Source of the DNA: an uncultured bacterium
Lineage (GTDB): Bacteria; Bacillota; Clostridia; Christensenellales; HGM11417
Assembly (NCBI GenBank): GCA_905215695.1
Contig: CAJMQN010000008.1
Location: 1 to 64,000, forward strand
Direction of reading: 5' to 3'
Length of the DNA stretch: 64,000 nucleotides
Positions 38,174-46,690 of this stretch are shown here, piece by piece. The notes under the pieces were generated by a model, which made no database searches, was not told where the DNA came from, and saw only the letters and a list, made by a program, of their open reading frames with translations. A program made the translations under genes and the position numbers. Position 1 is the first letter of the stretch, and each line of letters begins with the position of its first letter.

Positions 38174-41100
38174 ATGCGTTTTACTGGATCCGGAAAAAAT
38201 TTATTTCAAAGAATTTTATTTCTGATCGTAGCTGGACTTCTGATCTTCGCTCTTGCATTGATGTCGGCTTGCGGAGGGAAACCTTCAGGCGACGACGATG
38301 ACGACGACGATGATGACGATACCACGACCGAGGCGGAGTACAAGCCCATCGCAAACAACGATTTTACGAGCCTGTACGATACGAGCGACAGCCAGACATA
38401 CAACCCGAGAGTGCCCAAGGATTGGTCCTTCTCGGGGGATTACGCGGATTCGTCAAGCAAGGCGCCGGACAGCTCGGGTACCTACACCCGTTACGGAACC
38501 ATCAGCGTAATCGACGACAATTTCGAATATAACCGCTCCAAGTACGAATCCGAGGCAATCAAGGACTTTAACGCCAAGGAAGAGAACAAGGAAAACCAGG
38601 TCAAGCTCCCCAACCCCCACACAATGAACTACAACGCGGAGTATGACAAGGACGAGGAGGACGGCTACTATACCCTCGACGAGGACGGTAACCTCAAGGT
38701 TGACGGAGAAGGCGACAACGCGGTCACCCGCGACGACGACAAGATTCTCATGATCGGTCACCTGCAAAATACCGCAACCCGTTACAAGTCGAGCTCCATC
38801 ACTGTTCAGCCCAATTCCGTCATGAAGATTTCGGTCAGAGTTTTGACCATGTACTTCGACGCGGAGACCGGAACTTTTACAAAGTTCCCCGTAAATGAAA
38901 AGGACAACAACAATTCCTTCGGGGCGACCCTCACCCTCTCGGGCGGCGTCGAAGAAGCATTCACCATTACCGGAATCGACACCAACAAGACTTGGAAGAC
39001 CTTTACCTTCTATATCCGCGGCGACGCCTCCGCCTCCAAGACCGTCTATCTCGAGCTCGGACTCGGCAGCGGCGACCCGGACTTCCGCGAGTACTACGCA
39101 CAAAACGCTTATGCGTTCTTTGACAACATCGAGACTGAATTCTTACAGGAAAAGGACCTCAAAGGCGTCACGGCATATTACAGCGAGAACCTCGACGGCG
39201 AGGCGGATGACATCGTTATCCCCAACCGCATCAAGCGGACTGCCGACGAAAATGAAAACTGGAACAACACAAGCACTGCTTTCTACGACTTCCGGTTTGA
39301 GACCTCCCGAACCCTTGGCGACGCGTTCTCAAGCATCAATTCCGACCCCAACGCCGCCGCGCAAATCGCCGGTTCTCAGGTTGAGGATGCGAGTTGGTCC
39401 ACCTCTGCCGGGGACGGCGCAGCGGATTACAGCAGCAAAATTCAGAAGGAATTCGCCGACAAACCCTTCGAACAGGGCTTTTACGAATTCCACAACACCA
39501 AACATTGGGACGGAACGACAAACAAGCTCACAGCATCAAACGGTATGAAGTTTGATTTGGGAGAACTTCAGGAAAACACTTACTACCGCGTCAGCCTTTG
39601 GATGAAGACTTCCGAGTTTAACGGCAAGAGCGGCACAAACCTCTACCTCACCCGCCCGCACGCGAGTATTCCGGACGCTTTCGACGCTCCCGGACAGCTC
39701 AACAATCTCGACACCACCACGAATGAGATGAGCAAGACTGACCTTGAAAAGGACGAGAACGCTTATTACCAACTCAACGGTTGGAGATTGTATTCCTTCT
39801 ATATCAAGGGCGGAAACGTAACGACGGACGACCTCTCCCTCGAGGTTTGGTTCGGACCGAAGTACAACAAGCAGATTGACAAGGTCACCTACCCCGACAA
39901 CTATCAGCAGACTTTGAGCGTGCTCTTTACCGCGCCGGTCGTCGAAGAAATTTCTTCTTCCTACTACTCTTCGGCGAGCACCGCGGAAAACATCGCGACT
40001 GCCGACCTCTCCAAGACCAACGACTCCTCCCCCGTCACCAACGGCGAATTCACAAATGTTCAGACGAACTCCGCCGACAATGAGAATGAAGAAGGCAAAG
40101 TTGTAAAACCCGCAAGCTGGACCTTCATCGGCGGACTCGGGGACAACGGTTACGACACCGCTCCGTACGGCTCCGACGTTCTGTTGACCGGCGTCATGAA
40201 CTCCAAGAATATTGCTGCATTCGGTCTTGATGAGAACGAATTAAACGACATTCGGAACTTCAGGGGCAACGCCGACAACTCCATTCTGTTCATGCAGGCA
40301 AAGACGGCTACCGCATTCGGATACCGCTCCTCCTCTATCACCGTTCCCGCGAACTCGGTTTACTTCGTCAAGATTTACGGACGGGTACTATCCGGAACAC
40401 CCAAGGCGAACATCTATCTGACCGATACGGACGGCGAAATCATCACCGCGGACCTTGAGGCGACCAAGGAGGGCGAGGACGGCAAAGAAGAGACCGTGAC
40501 CGTCAACGAGCACGGCACAATGGAACTCGAGGTTTCCGGAACGGAGTGGAAGGAATACACCTTCATGATCCGGACGGGAGAAAAGGCGAAAACCTTTACG
40601 ATGGAACTCTGGCTCGGCTCGCGTTTCCTCCCCTCTGAGGATGCGGAGGCTACCGAAACTTATACGACCGGCGCGGTGGCGTTTGACTTTGCGTACTACG
40701 CTGGTTCGAGCAAGGAGACAGGAGCGTCCCTCACCCCCGACCAAGAGGAGTCCAACGCGAACATCGACAAGCTCTTCGACATCACGAAGAGTTATGCGGA
40801 CGACGAAAGTTTTGTACCCGAGAATCCCGACGATGCGGAATACAATCTCGGTTTCTCCAAGGATTCCACCAAGTTCTTCGACTACAAGGATCTCGACCTC
40901 GAAGAGGACGAAGAGGAAGAGACCACTCCCCCCGAAGAGGAGACAACCCCTGCCGCAAGCGGGCTCGGATGGGTGGATATCGCAACGCTGGTGCTCGCAC
41001 TTGCCCTCATCTTTGCGCTCGGCGCCGTTGCCTACAAGCAAATCAAGAGCAGTAAGTTCGTCAAGAAGAGACAGCTCAAGAAAGCCGCGGCAAAGGCAAA

Positions 41101-41341
41101 GAACAGAAGCTATGACAGAAAGCACGCGAAACCCGTGACACGGCGCTCCGAAGACGGAGAAGAGACCGGAGACGAGGACGAAACCTTTGACGAAGAGGAA
41201 GAGTCCGACGGACCCGAGATCGAAGGCTCCGAGTTCGACGAAGACCTCGAGACGCCCGAAGCGCTCGAAGCGGAACGCGCGGATCAGCCCGACGAAGCCG
41301 AAGAAGTGAAACTCTCCGACGACGACGGCGAAGAGAAATAA
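38174..41341 (+). CDS. Giant surface-anchored protein with repeated beta-sandwich-like modules
   Basis: A 1055-residue exported protein I cannot assign to a family. Residues 12-32 form a signal helix ending in a lipobox-like ALMSAC (Cys 33), followed by ten consecutive Asp (40-49) and a Thr-rich linker. At least three related extracellular modules follow: SSSITV-type strands near residues 205 and 717, and WxxYxFYIKG/IRG strands near 273, 536 and 791, each followed by LELGLGS-type strands (290, 554, 809), as in carbohydrate-binding jelly rolls. A linker of Glu/Thr/Pro leads to a C-terminal membrane helix (about 929-954), a basic cluster and a ~80-residue acidic tail. The start ATG at 38174 has GGTGG upstream; an ATG at 38099 overlaps the promoter. 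A lipid anchor plus a C-terminal helix on one protein is odd. Confidence 0.75.
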   Translation: MRFTGSGKNLFQRILFLIVAGLLIFALALMSACGGKPSGDDDDDDDDDDTTTEAEYKPIANNDFTSLYDTSDSQTYNPRVPKDWSFSGDYADSSSKAPDSSGTYTRYGTISVIDDNFEYNRSKYESEAIKDFNAKEENKENQVKLPNPHTMNYNAEYDKDEEDGYYTLDEDGNLKVDGEGDNAVTRDDDKILMIGHLQNTATRYKSSSITVQPNSVMKISVRVLTMYFDAETGTFTKFPVNEKDNNNSFGATLTLSGGVEEAFTITGIDTNKTWKTFTFYIRGDASASKTVYLELGLGSGDPDFREYYAQNAYAFFDNIETEFLQEKDLKGVTAYYSENLDGEADDIVIPNRIKRTADENENWNNTSTAFYDFRFETSRTLGDAFSSINSDPNAAAQIAGSQVEDASWSTSAGDGAADYSSKIQKEFADKPFEQGFYEFHNTKHWDGTTNKLTASNGMKFDLGELQENTYYRVSLWMKTSEFNGKSGTNLYLTRPHASIPDAFDAPGQLNNLDTTTNEMSKTDLEKDENAYYQLNGWRLYSFYIKGGNVTTDDLSLEVWFGPKYNKQIDKVTYPDNYQQTLSVLFTAPVVEEISSSYYSSASTAENIATADLSKTNDSSPVTNGEFTNVQTNSADNENEEGKVVKPASWTFIGGLGDNGYDTAPYGSDVLLTGVMNSKNIAAFGLDENELNDIRNFRGNADNSILFMQAKTATAFGYRSSSITVPANSVYFVKIYGRVLSGTPKANIYLTDTDGEIITADLEATKEGEDGKEETVTVNEHGTMELEVSGTEWKEYTFMIRTGEKAKTFTMELWLGSRFLPSEDAEATETYTTGAVAFDFAYYAGSSKETGASLTPDQEESNANIDKLFDITKSYADDESFVPENPDDAEYNLGFSKDSTKFFDYKDLDLEEDEEEETTPPEEETTPAASGLGWVDIATLVLALALIFALGAVAYKQIKSSKFVKKRQLKKAAAKAKNRSYDRKHAKPVTRRSEDGEETGDEDETFDEEEESDGPEIEGSEFDEDLETPEALEAERADQPDEAEEVKLSDDDGEEK

Positions 41342-41350
41342 TTAAACTGA

Positions 41351-41383
41351 AAAAGCACGGAACATTGCGTTCCGTGCTTTTTT
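41351..41383 (+). terminator. Terminator of the large surface protein gene
   Basis: Stem AAAAGCACGGAAC (41351-41363) / GTTCCGTGCTTTT (41369-41381), loop of 5 nt, T run after. Confidence 0.9.
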
Positions 41384-41395
41384 GATACCTATATA

Positions 41396-41437
41396 GAAAA
41401 AGGGCGCAGTTCTCAAAAGTTTGGAGAACTGCGCCCT
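41396..41437 (-). terminator. acpP terminator
   Basis: A 14-bp stem AGGGCGCAGTTCTC (41401-41414) / GAGAACTGCGCCCT (41424-41437), with T run on the minus strand side (41396-41400). Confidence 0.85.
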
Positions 41438-41450
41438 CTGCTATTTCAAT

Positions 41451-41681
41451 TTACTTCTTGAGCGCGTCGATAAACGCAACCACGTCGGAGACTTTCTTGA
41501 GTTTTGCCGCGTCCTCGTCGGACAGCGAAATATTGAACTCCTCCTCGAGGCTCATCACCAAATAGAACATGTCGAGCGAATCCGCCTTCAGATCGACGAT
41601 GATATCCGAATCCTCTTTGATTGCGCTCTCATCGATTTTGAGTTGGGATGCAAGCATCGCCCTTACCTTTTCAAAAGTCAT
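41451..41681 (-). CDS. acpP: Acyl carrier protein
   Basis: A 76-residue acidic four-helix protein. The phosphopantetheine serine is in LKADSLDMFYL, the usual DSL motif. Length fits the fatty-acid ACP. No fab or pks gene is adjacent; it stands as a single-gene unit with its own promoter and terminator. AAGGAGG precedes the ATG, and an 8-bp hairpin lies in the leader just before that site. It could be the housekeeping ACP or a dedicated one. Confidence 0.93.
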   Translation of the reverse strand: MTFEKVRAMLASQLKIDESAIKEDSDIIVDLKADSLDMFYLVMSLEEEFNISLSDEDAAKLKKVSDVVAFIDALKK

Positions 41682-41695
41682 TTTATTTCCTCCTT

Positions 41696-41718
41696 GGGGT
41701 TTTCTTTTTCAAAACCCC
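41696..41718 (-). promoter_or_regulatory. Leader hairpin beside the acpP ribosome site
   Basis: GGGGTTTT / AAAACCCC arms (8 bp) with a 7-nt loop in the acpP 5' leader, ending 1-2 nt before AAGGAGG. It may tune mRNA stability or translation. No U-run follows, so it is not a terminator. Confidence 0.45.
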
Positions 41719-41722
41719 TCTT

Positions 41723-41751
41723 ATTTTACTATAAACTTCGGAAAACATCAA
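41723..41751 (-). promoter_or_regulatory. acpP promoter
   Basis: TTGATG (41746-41751), 17-bp spacer, TAAAAT (41723-41728). Confidence 0.7.
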
Positions 41752-41776
41752 GTGATTTACGCATTATTTACAAAAT

Positions 41777-42571
41777 TCAGAGCGCGAGCCCCGAAATCAC
41801 CATGCCCGCAAGCACGCCCACGACCGCGAACAGCGCAGGCGCTTCGCCGCGGTTCAAACGAATGGTCTGCGGCATAATTTCGCAGAAGGTCACATAGACA
41901 AGCGCGCCGCCTGCCGCCGCCAGAGATACCGCCACGGCGAGCGGAGACAGTCCGCCCAAGAGATACCCGAGAACGCCGCCGACGACGGTCGGAACCCCCG
42001 AGAGCGCCGTAAAGCAGAGCGCCTTCCAACGGTTTACGCCCCCCATCATCAGGGAAAGCGCAATCGCCATTCCGTCCGGGATATTGTGCAGAGCAATCAG
42101 GAGCATGACGCGCACGCCGAAGGCGGAACTGTCCTCCCCCGCCATGCCCGCGCCCATCGCGAACCCTTCGGGGAAGTTGTGCACGGCGAGCGCGGCAAGC
42201 AGGATAACGCCCGCCTTCAGCATCGCCCTTCGGGAGTCGGATTCGCACGCCTCGTCGCAGGGCTGACTCGCCGCGTGCGCGTGCACATGCGCGTGCGCGT
42301 GTCCCCCGCTTCTGCGGTCCACAAGACGGTTTAAAAGCAGAATCACCAGCATGCCCGCGAGCGCGGAAAACGCCGTGAGCGCAAGGTTTCCGTTCTCCGT
42401 TGCCTCGGGCAGAAGCTCAAAACACACGAGACTCAACATGATTCCCGCCGCGAAGCTCAACACAAAGCTCATTGTCCGCTCCCGCGCGCGCTGAAACAGC
42501 ACGCCGAGGACTCCGCCGAGCGCCGTTCCCACGATTCCGGCGGTCACGGTAAACAGTATCAGTTTCCACAT
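41777..42571 (-). CDS. ZIP-family divalent metal transporter
   Basis: A 264-residue eight-helix transporter of the ZupT group, importing Zn2+, Fe2+ or Mn2+. HNFPEGFAMG (helix 4) and HNIPDGMAIA (helix 5) form the metal site. The cytoplasmic loop after helix 3 is His-rich (GGHAHAHVHAHA). It lies 6 bp after the unknown repeat protein gene at 42578, so it is co-transcribed with it. Confidence 0.9.
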   Translation of the reverse strand: MWKLILFTVTAGIVGTALGGVLGVLFQRARERTMSFVLSFAAGIMLSLVCFELLPEATENGNLALTAFSALAGMLVILLLNRLVDRRSGGHAHAHVHAHAASQPCDEACESDSRRAMLKAGVILLAALAVHNFPEGFAMGAGMAGEDSSAFGVRVMLLIALHNIPDGMAIALSLMMGGVNRWKALCFTALSGVPTVVGGVLGYLLGGLSPLAVAVSLAAAGGALVYVTFCEIMPQTIRLNRGEAPALFAVVGVLAGMVISGLAL

Positions 42572-42577
42572 AATCCT

Positions 42578-43750
42578 CTATCCTTCCTTCCATGTTTCTC
42601 CCTCGTCGAGGATGGAAACAAGATTTGCAAGTCCGCAGGCGCAGAGGTGCGTCTCCTTTCCCTCCTTCCACAGAAACATATGCCTGCCGTTGGAATAGAC
42701 CACTCTGCCCGATTTGTCCACGTCGTACGCGAGCACGCCCTTTGCGAGCACGCTCTCCTCTCCTTCCGGCGTCACGCGCACCAACTGCCAACTCTTGGGG
42801 AGGATTCCCGGGTGCTCACAGCCCTTCTTCGCGTTCTCCTTGAGATTTCGTTCCGCGTCGATGCGGTTGCCCTCGATAAACAACTCCTTTTTGGTCTTCT
42901 GCACGGATTTCGCGGGGTTCTCGTCCGTTGTCCGCAAGGCTCCGCCCCCGTAGCTCATCGAAAAGAAGTTGAGAAAATTGACAAACGCTTTGATCAAGCG
43001 ATAGGGAAAGAGCAGAATATCGAGAAAGAGATTGGATTTTTTTCTGCGCTTTGCGGCGGGACGGGTGAGAAAATAAAGATTTCCCGCGGCGTCTGTTTTC
43101 GGACAGACGAAATTCAAATTGTCGTCCCGCCTCATCTCCGACACTTCGAGCGTGTTCAGGTTCAATTCGTAGAGCATACTCGCGGAGTACCCCGCGAAAT
43201 TCCCGTTCTCGTCCCTGCCGATGAGGGTACAGTTGAAAAGAACGCTGTCCCCCCGAAAACTCGGGTTGTCCGCGACGATGTCTCCGTCGGTGAGCGTGCG
43301 GTCCTCGCCGCTCGCAAGGTCGAGAATCGTAATCTGATAGGTGAGACCGTCCGAGGACGCCGCGACCGCCGCGCGACCGTTTTCACGGTCAATGGAGAGC
43401 CCCTTGACTCTGCGGGCATAGCCGTGCAGGACATGCCGCTCCGAACCCGGTTCAAGGTCTGATAGGTCTTTGATATAGATTGCGGATATGTCGTTCACAT
43501 TGGCGACATAGACGATTTCTTCCCCTCTCAAGCCCGCAAGCCCGGACAGCGAAATCTCCAATGGCGTCTCCTCCCGGGAAATGTCTTCCCCGAGAAAACG
43601 CGCGCCGGGTCCCGTCTTCTTCCAAAGGTCGCGGTCGGCGAGCCGTTTGTTCACCTTGAGATTGTTTTCGATATATTCGCCGGTAAACTCCCGTTCCTCC
43701 TCCCCGTCCCGCAGGACAAAACGATAATCCCTGTTGTAAAGTATTCTCAT
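42578..43750 (-). CDS. Unknown protein with beta-propeller-like repeats
   Basis: A 390-residue protein with no signal peptide. Strand-rich blocks such as EIVYVANVNDISAIYIKDL, ITILDLASGEDRTLTDGDIV, SMLYELNLNTLEVSEMRRDD and KGVLAYDVDKSGRVVYSNG look like blades of a TolB/WD-type propeller. A hydrophobic and basic stretch near residues 240-265 (KRRKKSNLFLDILLFPYRLI) could insert in or lie on the membrane. The ATG at 43748-43750 is preceded by GGGGGGT; farther upstream the frame overlaps the promoter. Operon with the ZIP transporter. Function unknown. Confidence 0.6.
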   Translation of the reverse strand: MRILYNRDYRFVLRDGEEEREFTGEYIENNLKVNKRLADRDLWKKTGPGARFLGEDISREETPLEISLSGLAGLRGEEIVYVANVNDISAIYIKDLSDLEPGSERHVLHGYARRVKGLSIDRENGRAAVAASSDGLTYQITILDLASGEDRTLTDGDIVADNPSFRGDSVLFNCTLIGRDENGNFAGYSASMLYELNLNTLEVSEMRRDDNLNFVCPKTDAAGNLYFLTRPAAKRRKKSNLFLDILLFPYRLIKAFVNFLNFFSMSYGGGALRTTDENPAKSVQKTKKELFIEGNRIDAERNLKENAKKGCEHPGILPKSWQLVRVTPEGEESVLAKGVLAYDVDKSGRVVYSNGRHMFLWKEGKETHLCACGLANLVSILDEGETWKEG

Positions 43751-43859
43751 CCGCGACCCCCCGCATACATGTTTTTTTTGCTTTTTCCGAGAGGAGAGCG
43801 ATTGCGCTTTGCGCGGGCGTTCGGGTCTCAAAGAAAAAGTTTGTCGATCGTTATACCAT

Positions 43860-43888
43860 ATTGTAGCACTTTTTGCCTGCCAGCACAA
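43860..43888 (-). promoter_or_regulatory. Promoter of the repeat protein-ZIP unit
   Basis: TTGTGC (43883-43888), 17-bp spacer, TACAAT (43860-43865). The leader is about 100 nt. Confidence 0.65.
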
Positions 43889-43992
43889 CAGATTTTCCGA
43901 AAATGCGAAAAGGACCGCGCCCGTAATCGGAAACGCGGTCCTCTCCCTTTCCGCCGAGCGGAAAATACAGGGGGATACAGAAAATGAACGAT

Positions 43993-44529
43993 TTAGTAGT
44001 TCTTCGCCTGAATCTGGAAGTATGCCTTGGGATGCGCGCAGACCGGGCAGACTTCGGGGGCAGCCTTGCCCACGACGATATGTCCGCAGTTCGCGCACTG
44101 CCAAATCTGCTCGTTGTCACGGGAGAAAACGAGTCCGCCCTTGACGTTCTCAAGCAGTTTTTTGTACCGCTCCTCGTGCTCTTTCTCAATCTTCGCGACG
44201 CCCTCGAAGAGGAACGCAATGTGGTCAAAGCCCTCTTCCCTCGCCTCTTTCGCGAACTTCGCGTACATATCCGTCCACTCGTAATTCTCGCCGTCAGCCG
44301 CCGCCTGAAGGTTATCCTCCGTGCTGCCGATGCCGTCGTTTAAGAGTTTGAACCAAAGTTTCGCATGCTCCTTCTCGTTGTCCGCGGTCTCCTGGAAGAT
44401 GCGGGCAATCTGCTCAAAGCCGTCCTTTTTCGCCTTGGATGCAAAATAGGTGTACTTGTTGCGCGCCTGCGATTCTCCCGCAAACGCCTCCATCAGGTTC
44501 TTTTCCGTCTTGGTTCCCTTCAAATTCAT
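43993..44529 (-). CDS. rbr: Rubrerythrin
   Basis: A 178-residue peroxide-reducing protein of anaerobes. The four-helix diiron domain has EAFAGESQARNKYTYFA, ETADNEKEHAKLWFK, FAKEAREEGFDHIAFLF and VAKIEKEHEERY; the C-terminal rubredoxin domain has CANCGH and CPVCAHPKAYF. It overlaps perR by 4 bp, so the repressor and the peroxidase are co-transcribed and would both be induced by peroxide. Confidence 0.96.
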   Translation of the reverse strand: MNLKGTKTEKNLMEAFAGESQARNKYTYFASKAKKDGFEQIARIFQETADNEKEHAKLWFKLLNDGIGSTEDNLQAAADGENYEWTDMYAKFAKEAREEGFDHIAFLFEGVAKIEKEHEERYKKLLENVKGGLVFSRDNEQIWQCANCGHIVVGKAAPEVCPVCAHPKAYFQIQAKNY

Positions 44530-44918
44530 TGTTTTTTCTCCTTATTGTTTTTACATTCCGGACAGAGTCCGGTAACAATCAGTTCGTGACTCGTGACCTC
44601 GAAACCGCTCTGTCTCTCGATTTCTTCGTCCAAATCCTTCAGTCTTTCGAGCGAAACGTCAAACACCCGTCCGCACTCCTTGCAGATCACGTGGTAGTGT
44701 TCGCTCACGTCACCGTCAAAACGGTCACGCGAGTTCGGCATGGGAATCTTGCGAATCTCCCCTAACTCCGTAAGCAAATTGAGATTGCGGTAAACCGTGC
44801 CGAGACTCAAAGTCGGATTGCTCTCCTTCAGGCTCGCATAGACCATGTCCGCCGTCGGATGAACTTTGTCCTTCTTGACCTCCCGCTTGATCAGTTCCCG
44901 CTGGCGTGAGTAGTTCAT
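44526..44918 (-). CDS. perR: PerR-type Fur-family peroxide repressor
   Basis: A 130-residue Fur-family regulator: winged helix at residues 10-75 (HPTADMVYASLKESNPTLSL, GTVYRNLNLLTELGEI), metal site HYHVICKECGRVFDV with CxxC and the second CPEC near the C-terminus. Asn/Asp after GTVYRNL and DGDVSEHYH fit the PerR group, which senses peroxide by metal-catalysed His oxidation. A 23-bp perfect palindrome overlaps the start site upstream, giving autorepression. Operon perR-rbr. Confidence 0.9.
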   Translation of the reverse strand: MNYSRQRELIKREVKKDKVHPTADMVYASLKESNPTLSLGTVYRNLNLLTELGEIRKIPMPNSRDRFDGDVSEHYHVICKECGRVFDVSLERLKDLDEEIERQSGFEVTSHELIVTGLCPECKNNKEKKQ

Positions 44919-44941
44919 TCCTTGCGTGTTCTCCTAAATTT

Positions 44942-44964
44942 AAAATAAGAATCATTCTTATTTT
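44942..44964. promoter_or_regulatory. PerR/Fur box
   Basis: A perfect palindrome with 11-bp arms AAAATAAGAAT and ATTCTTATTTT around one base, containing TAAGAAT-N-ATTCTTA (7-1-7 Fur-family layout). It covers the predicted start site and the start of the leader. Confidence 0.88.
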
Positions 44965-44969
44965 TCTAT

Positions 44970-44998
44970 AGTATATCATTCTTTGGAGTTGTTGTCAA
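44970..44998 (-). promoter_or_regulatory. perR-rbr promoter
   Basis: TTGACA (44993-44998), 17-bp spacer, TATACT (44970-44975) with extended TGA. Near-consensus, as expected of a strong, repressed promoter. Confidence 0.9.
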
Positions 44999-45018
44999 GG
45001 TTTTTTCAAAATGTTTTT

Positions 45019-45047
45019 AAAAAAGGACGGAACCGAAGTTCCGTCCT
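45019..45047 (-). terminator. Terminator of the GH78-like gene
   Basis: Stem GGACGGAAC (45025-45033) / GTTCCGTCC (45038-45046) with a 4-nt loop and T run on the minus strand. Confidence 0.85.
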
Positions 45048-45052
45048 CCTCT

Positions 45053-46690
45053 CTATTCCGAAATCACTGTGAGCTTAACGCCCTCGGGGGCGGCGGCTTT
45101 GGTGACGATTTTTCCGTTTTCGCGGCGGTGCTCCACCGAAACCACGCCGAAGGGAGTCGGGTAAGTGCCCTTCGCCCAATCGAGACTGCCGAGGCAGGGG
45201 CGAATTTCGATTTCTCTGCACCCGATAGACTTCACGCGCACGCCGAGCACGTATTCCGCGAGGAAGGGGACGGGACCGCAGGACCAGCCGTGGCAGAAAC
45301 TGTGACGGAATCCCACGTAGCAGTAGGCGCCGTAATCGCCGTGTAAGTCCTTCTCCCCCGCTTTGGGCAGTTCGTCGATACGGGAACTTCCCTTCAGCCA
45401 ATCCATATGGAAGTCTTCCCAAAAGGTCGTAGCACCGCGGTCGAGCATTGCGCCGTAATATTCTTTCATGAGGTCGAGCGCCTCTTTGCCCTTCCCGCCC
45501 TCGAACATGGCGCGGGCGATATAGTAGCTCATAAAGGTGGAGAACCCGCGCGCGCCGTTCTCCGTGAGACGCGCCGCGCTTTCGGCGCAATCCGCGTGTC
45601 CCGCGAGACTGCGGAAGGCGATGACCTGTTTCTGATTGCCGTCGGGAAGGTCTTTCTTGAGGCGGGCGCGCGCCGCCGCGATTGCGGGCTCTTCCTTTCC
45701 GAATACGGACATCAGAAGTTCGCTCTTCTGCATGGCGAGGTCGAAGAGCGCATACACGCCTGCCTCCGCTCCCTCCTTCTCATAGCTCGGCCAGTCGAGG
45801 AAATAGGCGTCAAGCCGCAGACGTCCCTCTTCGTCCACGTAGCCCGCAAACTGCCGCACGAGCGCGGTCACGTATTCCTCCTGCGCCTTTACGTACTCGG
45901 CGTTGCCGTTCTGGATATAGTAATCCGCGAGGACAATGAGATACCAAAGCGAATAGGAGGGCATGGTGTTGATGAACTTGGGGAGCGGCGCATGCCTGCG
46001 CAGAAGGTCGAGCGCCTCCGGGATACATTCGTCCGCGCCGTACAGCGCACGAATCCCGAGCATCTCGGGGTGAATGTCCCCCATCCAAACCAAGCGGTCG
46101 CGCTTGATGCCGTCCCAGAGATGGTGCTGCATGTTGAGCTTGAGCGTATATGCCGCCGTCTCGTAAATTTCGTTCCAGCGCGGGTCACTGCAGGAAAAAC
46201 TGCCCTTCCCGGGAATCTCCCGATAGATAAACGTGCCGAGAACGCTTTTGATGCGCACGATTCCGCCCTCCTCGAGGGTGTCGATGCGCAGAAAACGGTA
46301 GCCCGAGCACCCCCATTCCATGTCCGACATCATCGTGGTCATGACCGTAAAATCCCGCAGGGAGTGGTCGTTGGTCGCGGAGGATTTTCCCACCTCGCTG
46401 CAGCATTCGGCGACGGATTCGCCGAAACGGATGCGAAGAGAGGGCGTCCCCTTGTAGCTGTGGACGAGCAGGCGCACGCCGCCGTGAATCTCCTTGCCCA
46501 AATCAAAGACCAAACAGCCCTTGCCCCGAATGGTGCATACGTCGTTTTCCTCAAGCAAAATCTGCAAATCCTTCTCGAGGAGAAGTCCCTCCGCGTTGTC
46601 GATGTCTCCTTCGGCAAGCAAAATCTTTTGGGGAAGAATATAATCCTTGACCCGTTGTTCTCTGGCAATTACTCGCAATCCGTTGTTCAT
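45053..46690 (-). CDS. GH78-like alpha-L-rhamnosidase family protein
   Basis: A 545-residue cytoplasmic protein with a beta-sandwich N-terminal part and an (alpha/alpha)6 barrel. The barrel block WDGIKRDRLVWMGDIHPEML carries the Asp-Arg and Glu expected of GH78, and the FRHSFCHGWSCGPVPFLAEY motif near the end is also typical. It has no signal peptide, so it would act on imported oligosaccharides. It is shorter than common ~900-aa GH78 enzymes, lacking their front modules. The ATG at 46688-46690 overlaps the alkD stop by 4 bp. The adjacent genes give no sugar pathway. Confidence 0.85.
   Translation of the reverse strand: MNNGLRVIAREQRVKDYILPQKILLAEGDIDNAEGLLLEKDLQILLEENDVCTIRGKGCLVFDLGKEIHGGVRLLVHSYKGTPSLRIRFGESVAECCSEVGKSSATNDHSLRDFTVMTTMMSDMEWGCSGYRFLRIDTLEEGGIVRIKSVLGTFIYREIPGKGSFSCSDPRWNEIYETAAYTLKLNMQHHLWDGIKRDRLVWMGDIHPEMLGIRALYGADECIPEALDLLRRHAPLPKFINTMPSYSLWYLIVLADYYIQNGNAEYVKAQEEYVTALVRQFAGYVDEEGRLRLDAYFLDWPSYEKEGAEAGVYALFDLAMQKSELLMSVFGKEEPAIAAARARLKKDLPDGNQKQVIAFRSLAGHADCAESAARLTENGARGFSTFMSYYIARAMFEGGKGKEALDLMKEYYGAMLDRGATTFWEDFHMDWLKGSSRIDELPKAGEKDLHGDYGAYCYVGFRHSFCHGWSCGPVPFLAEYVLGVRVKSIGCREIEIRPCLGSLDWAKGTYPTPFGVVSVEHRRENGKIVTKAAAPEGVKLTVISE

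Noticed and set aside
38291..38320. Ten-Asp run as a sequencing or frame error
   Set aside because: Codons alternate GAC and GAT and the frame stays open on both sides, so it is real coding sequence.
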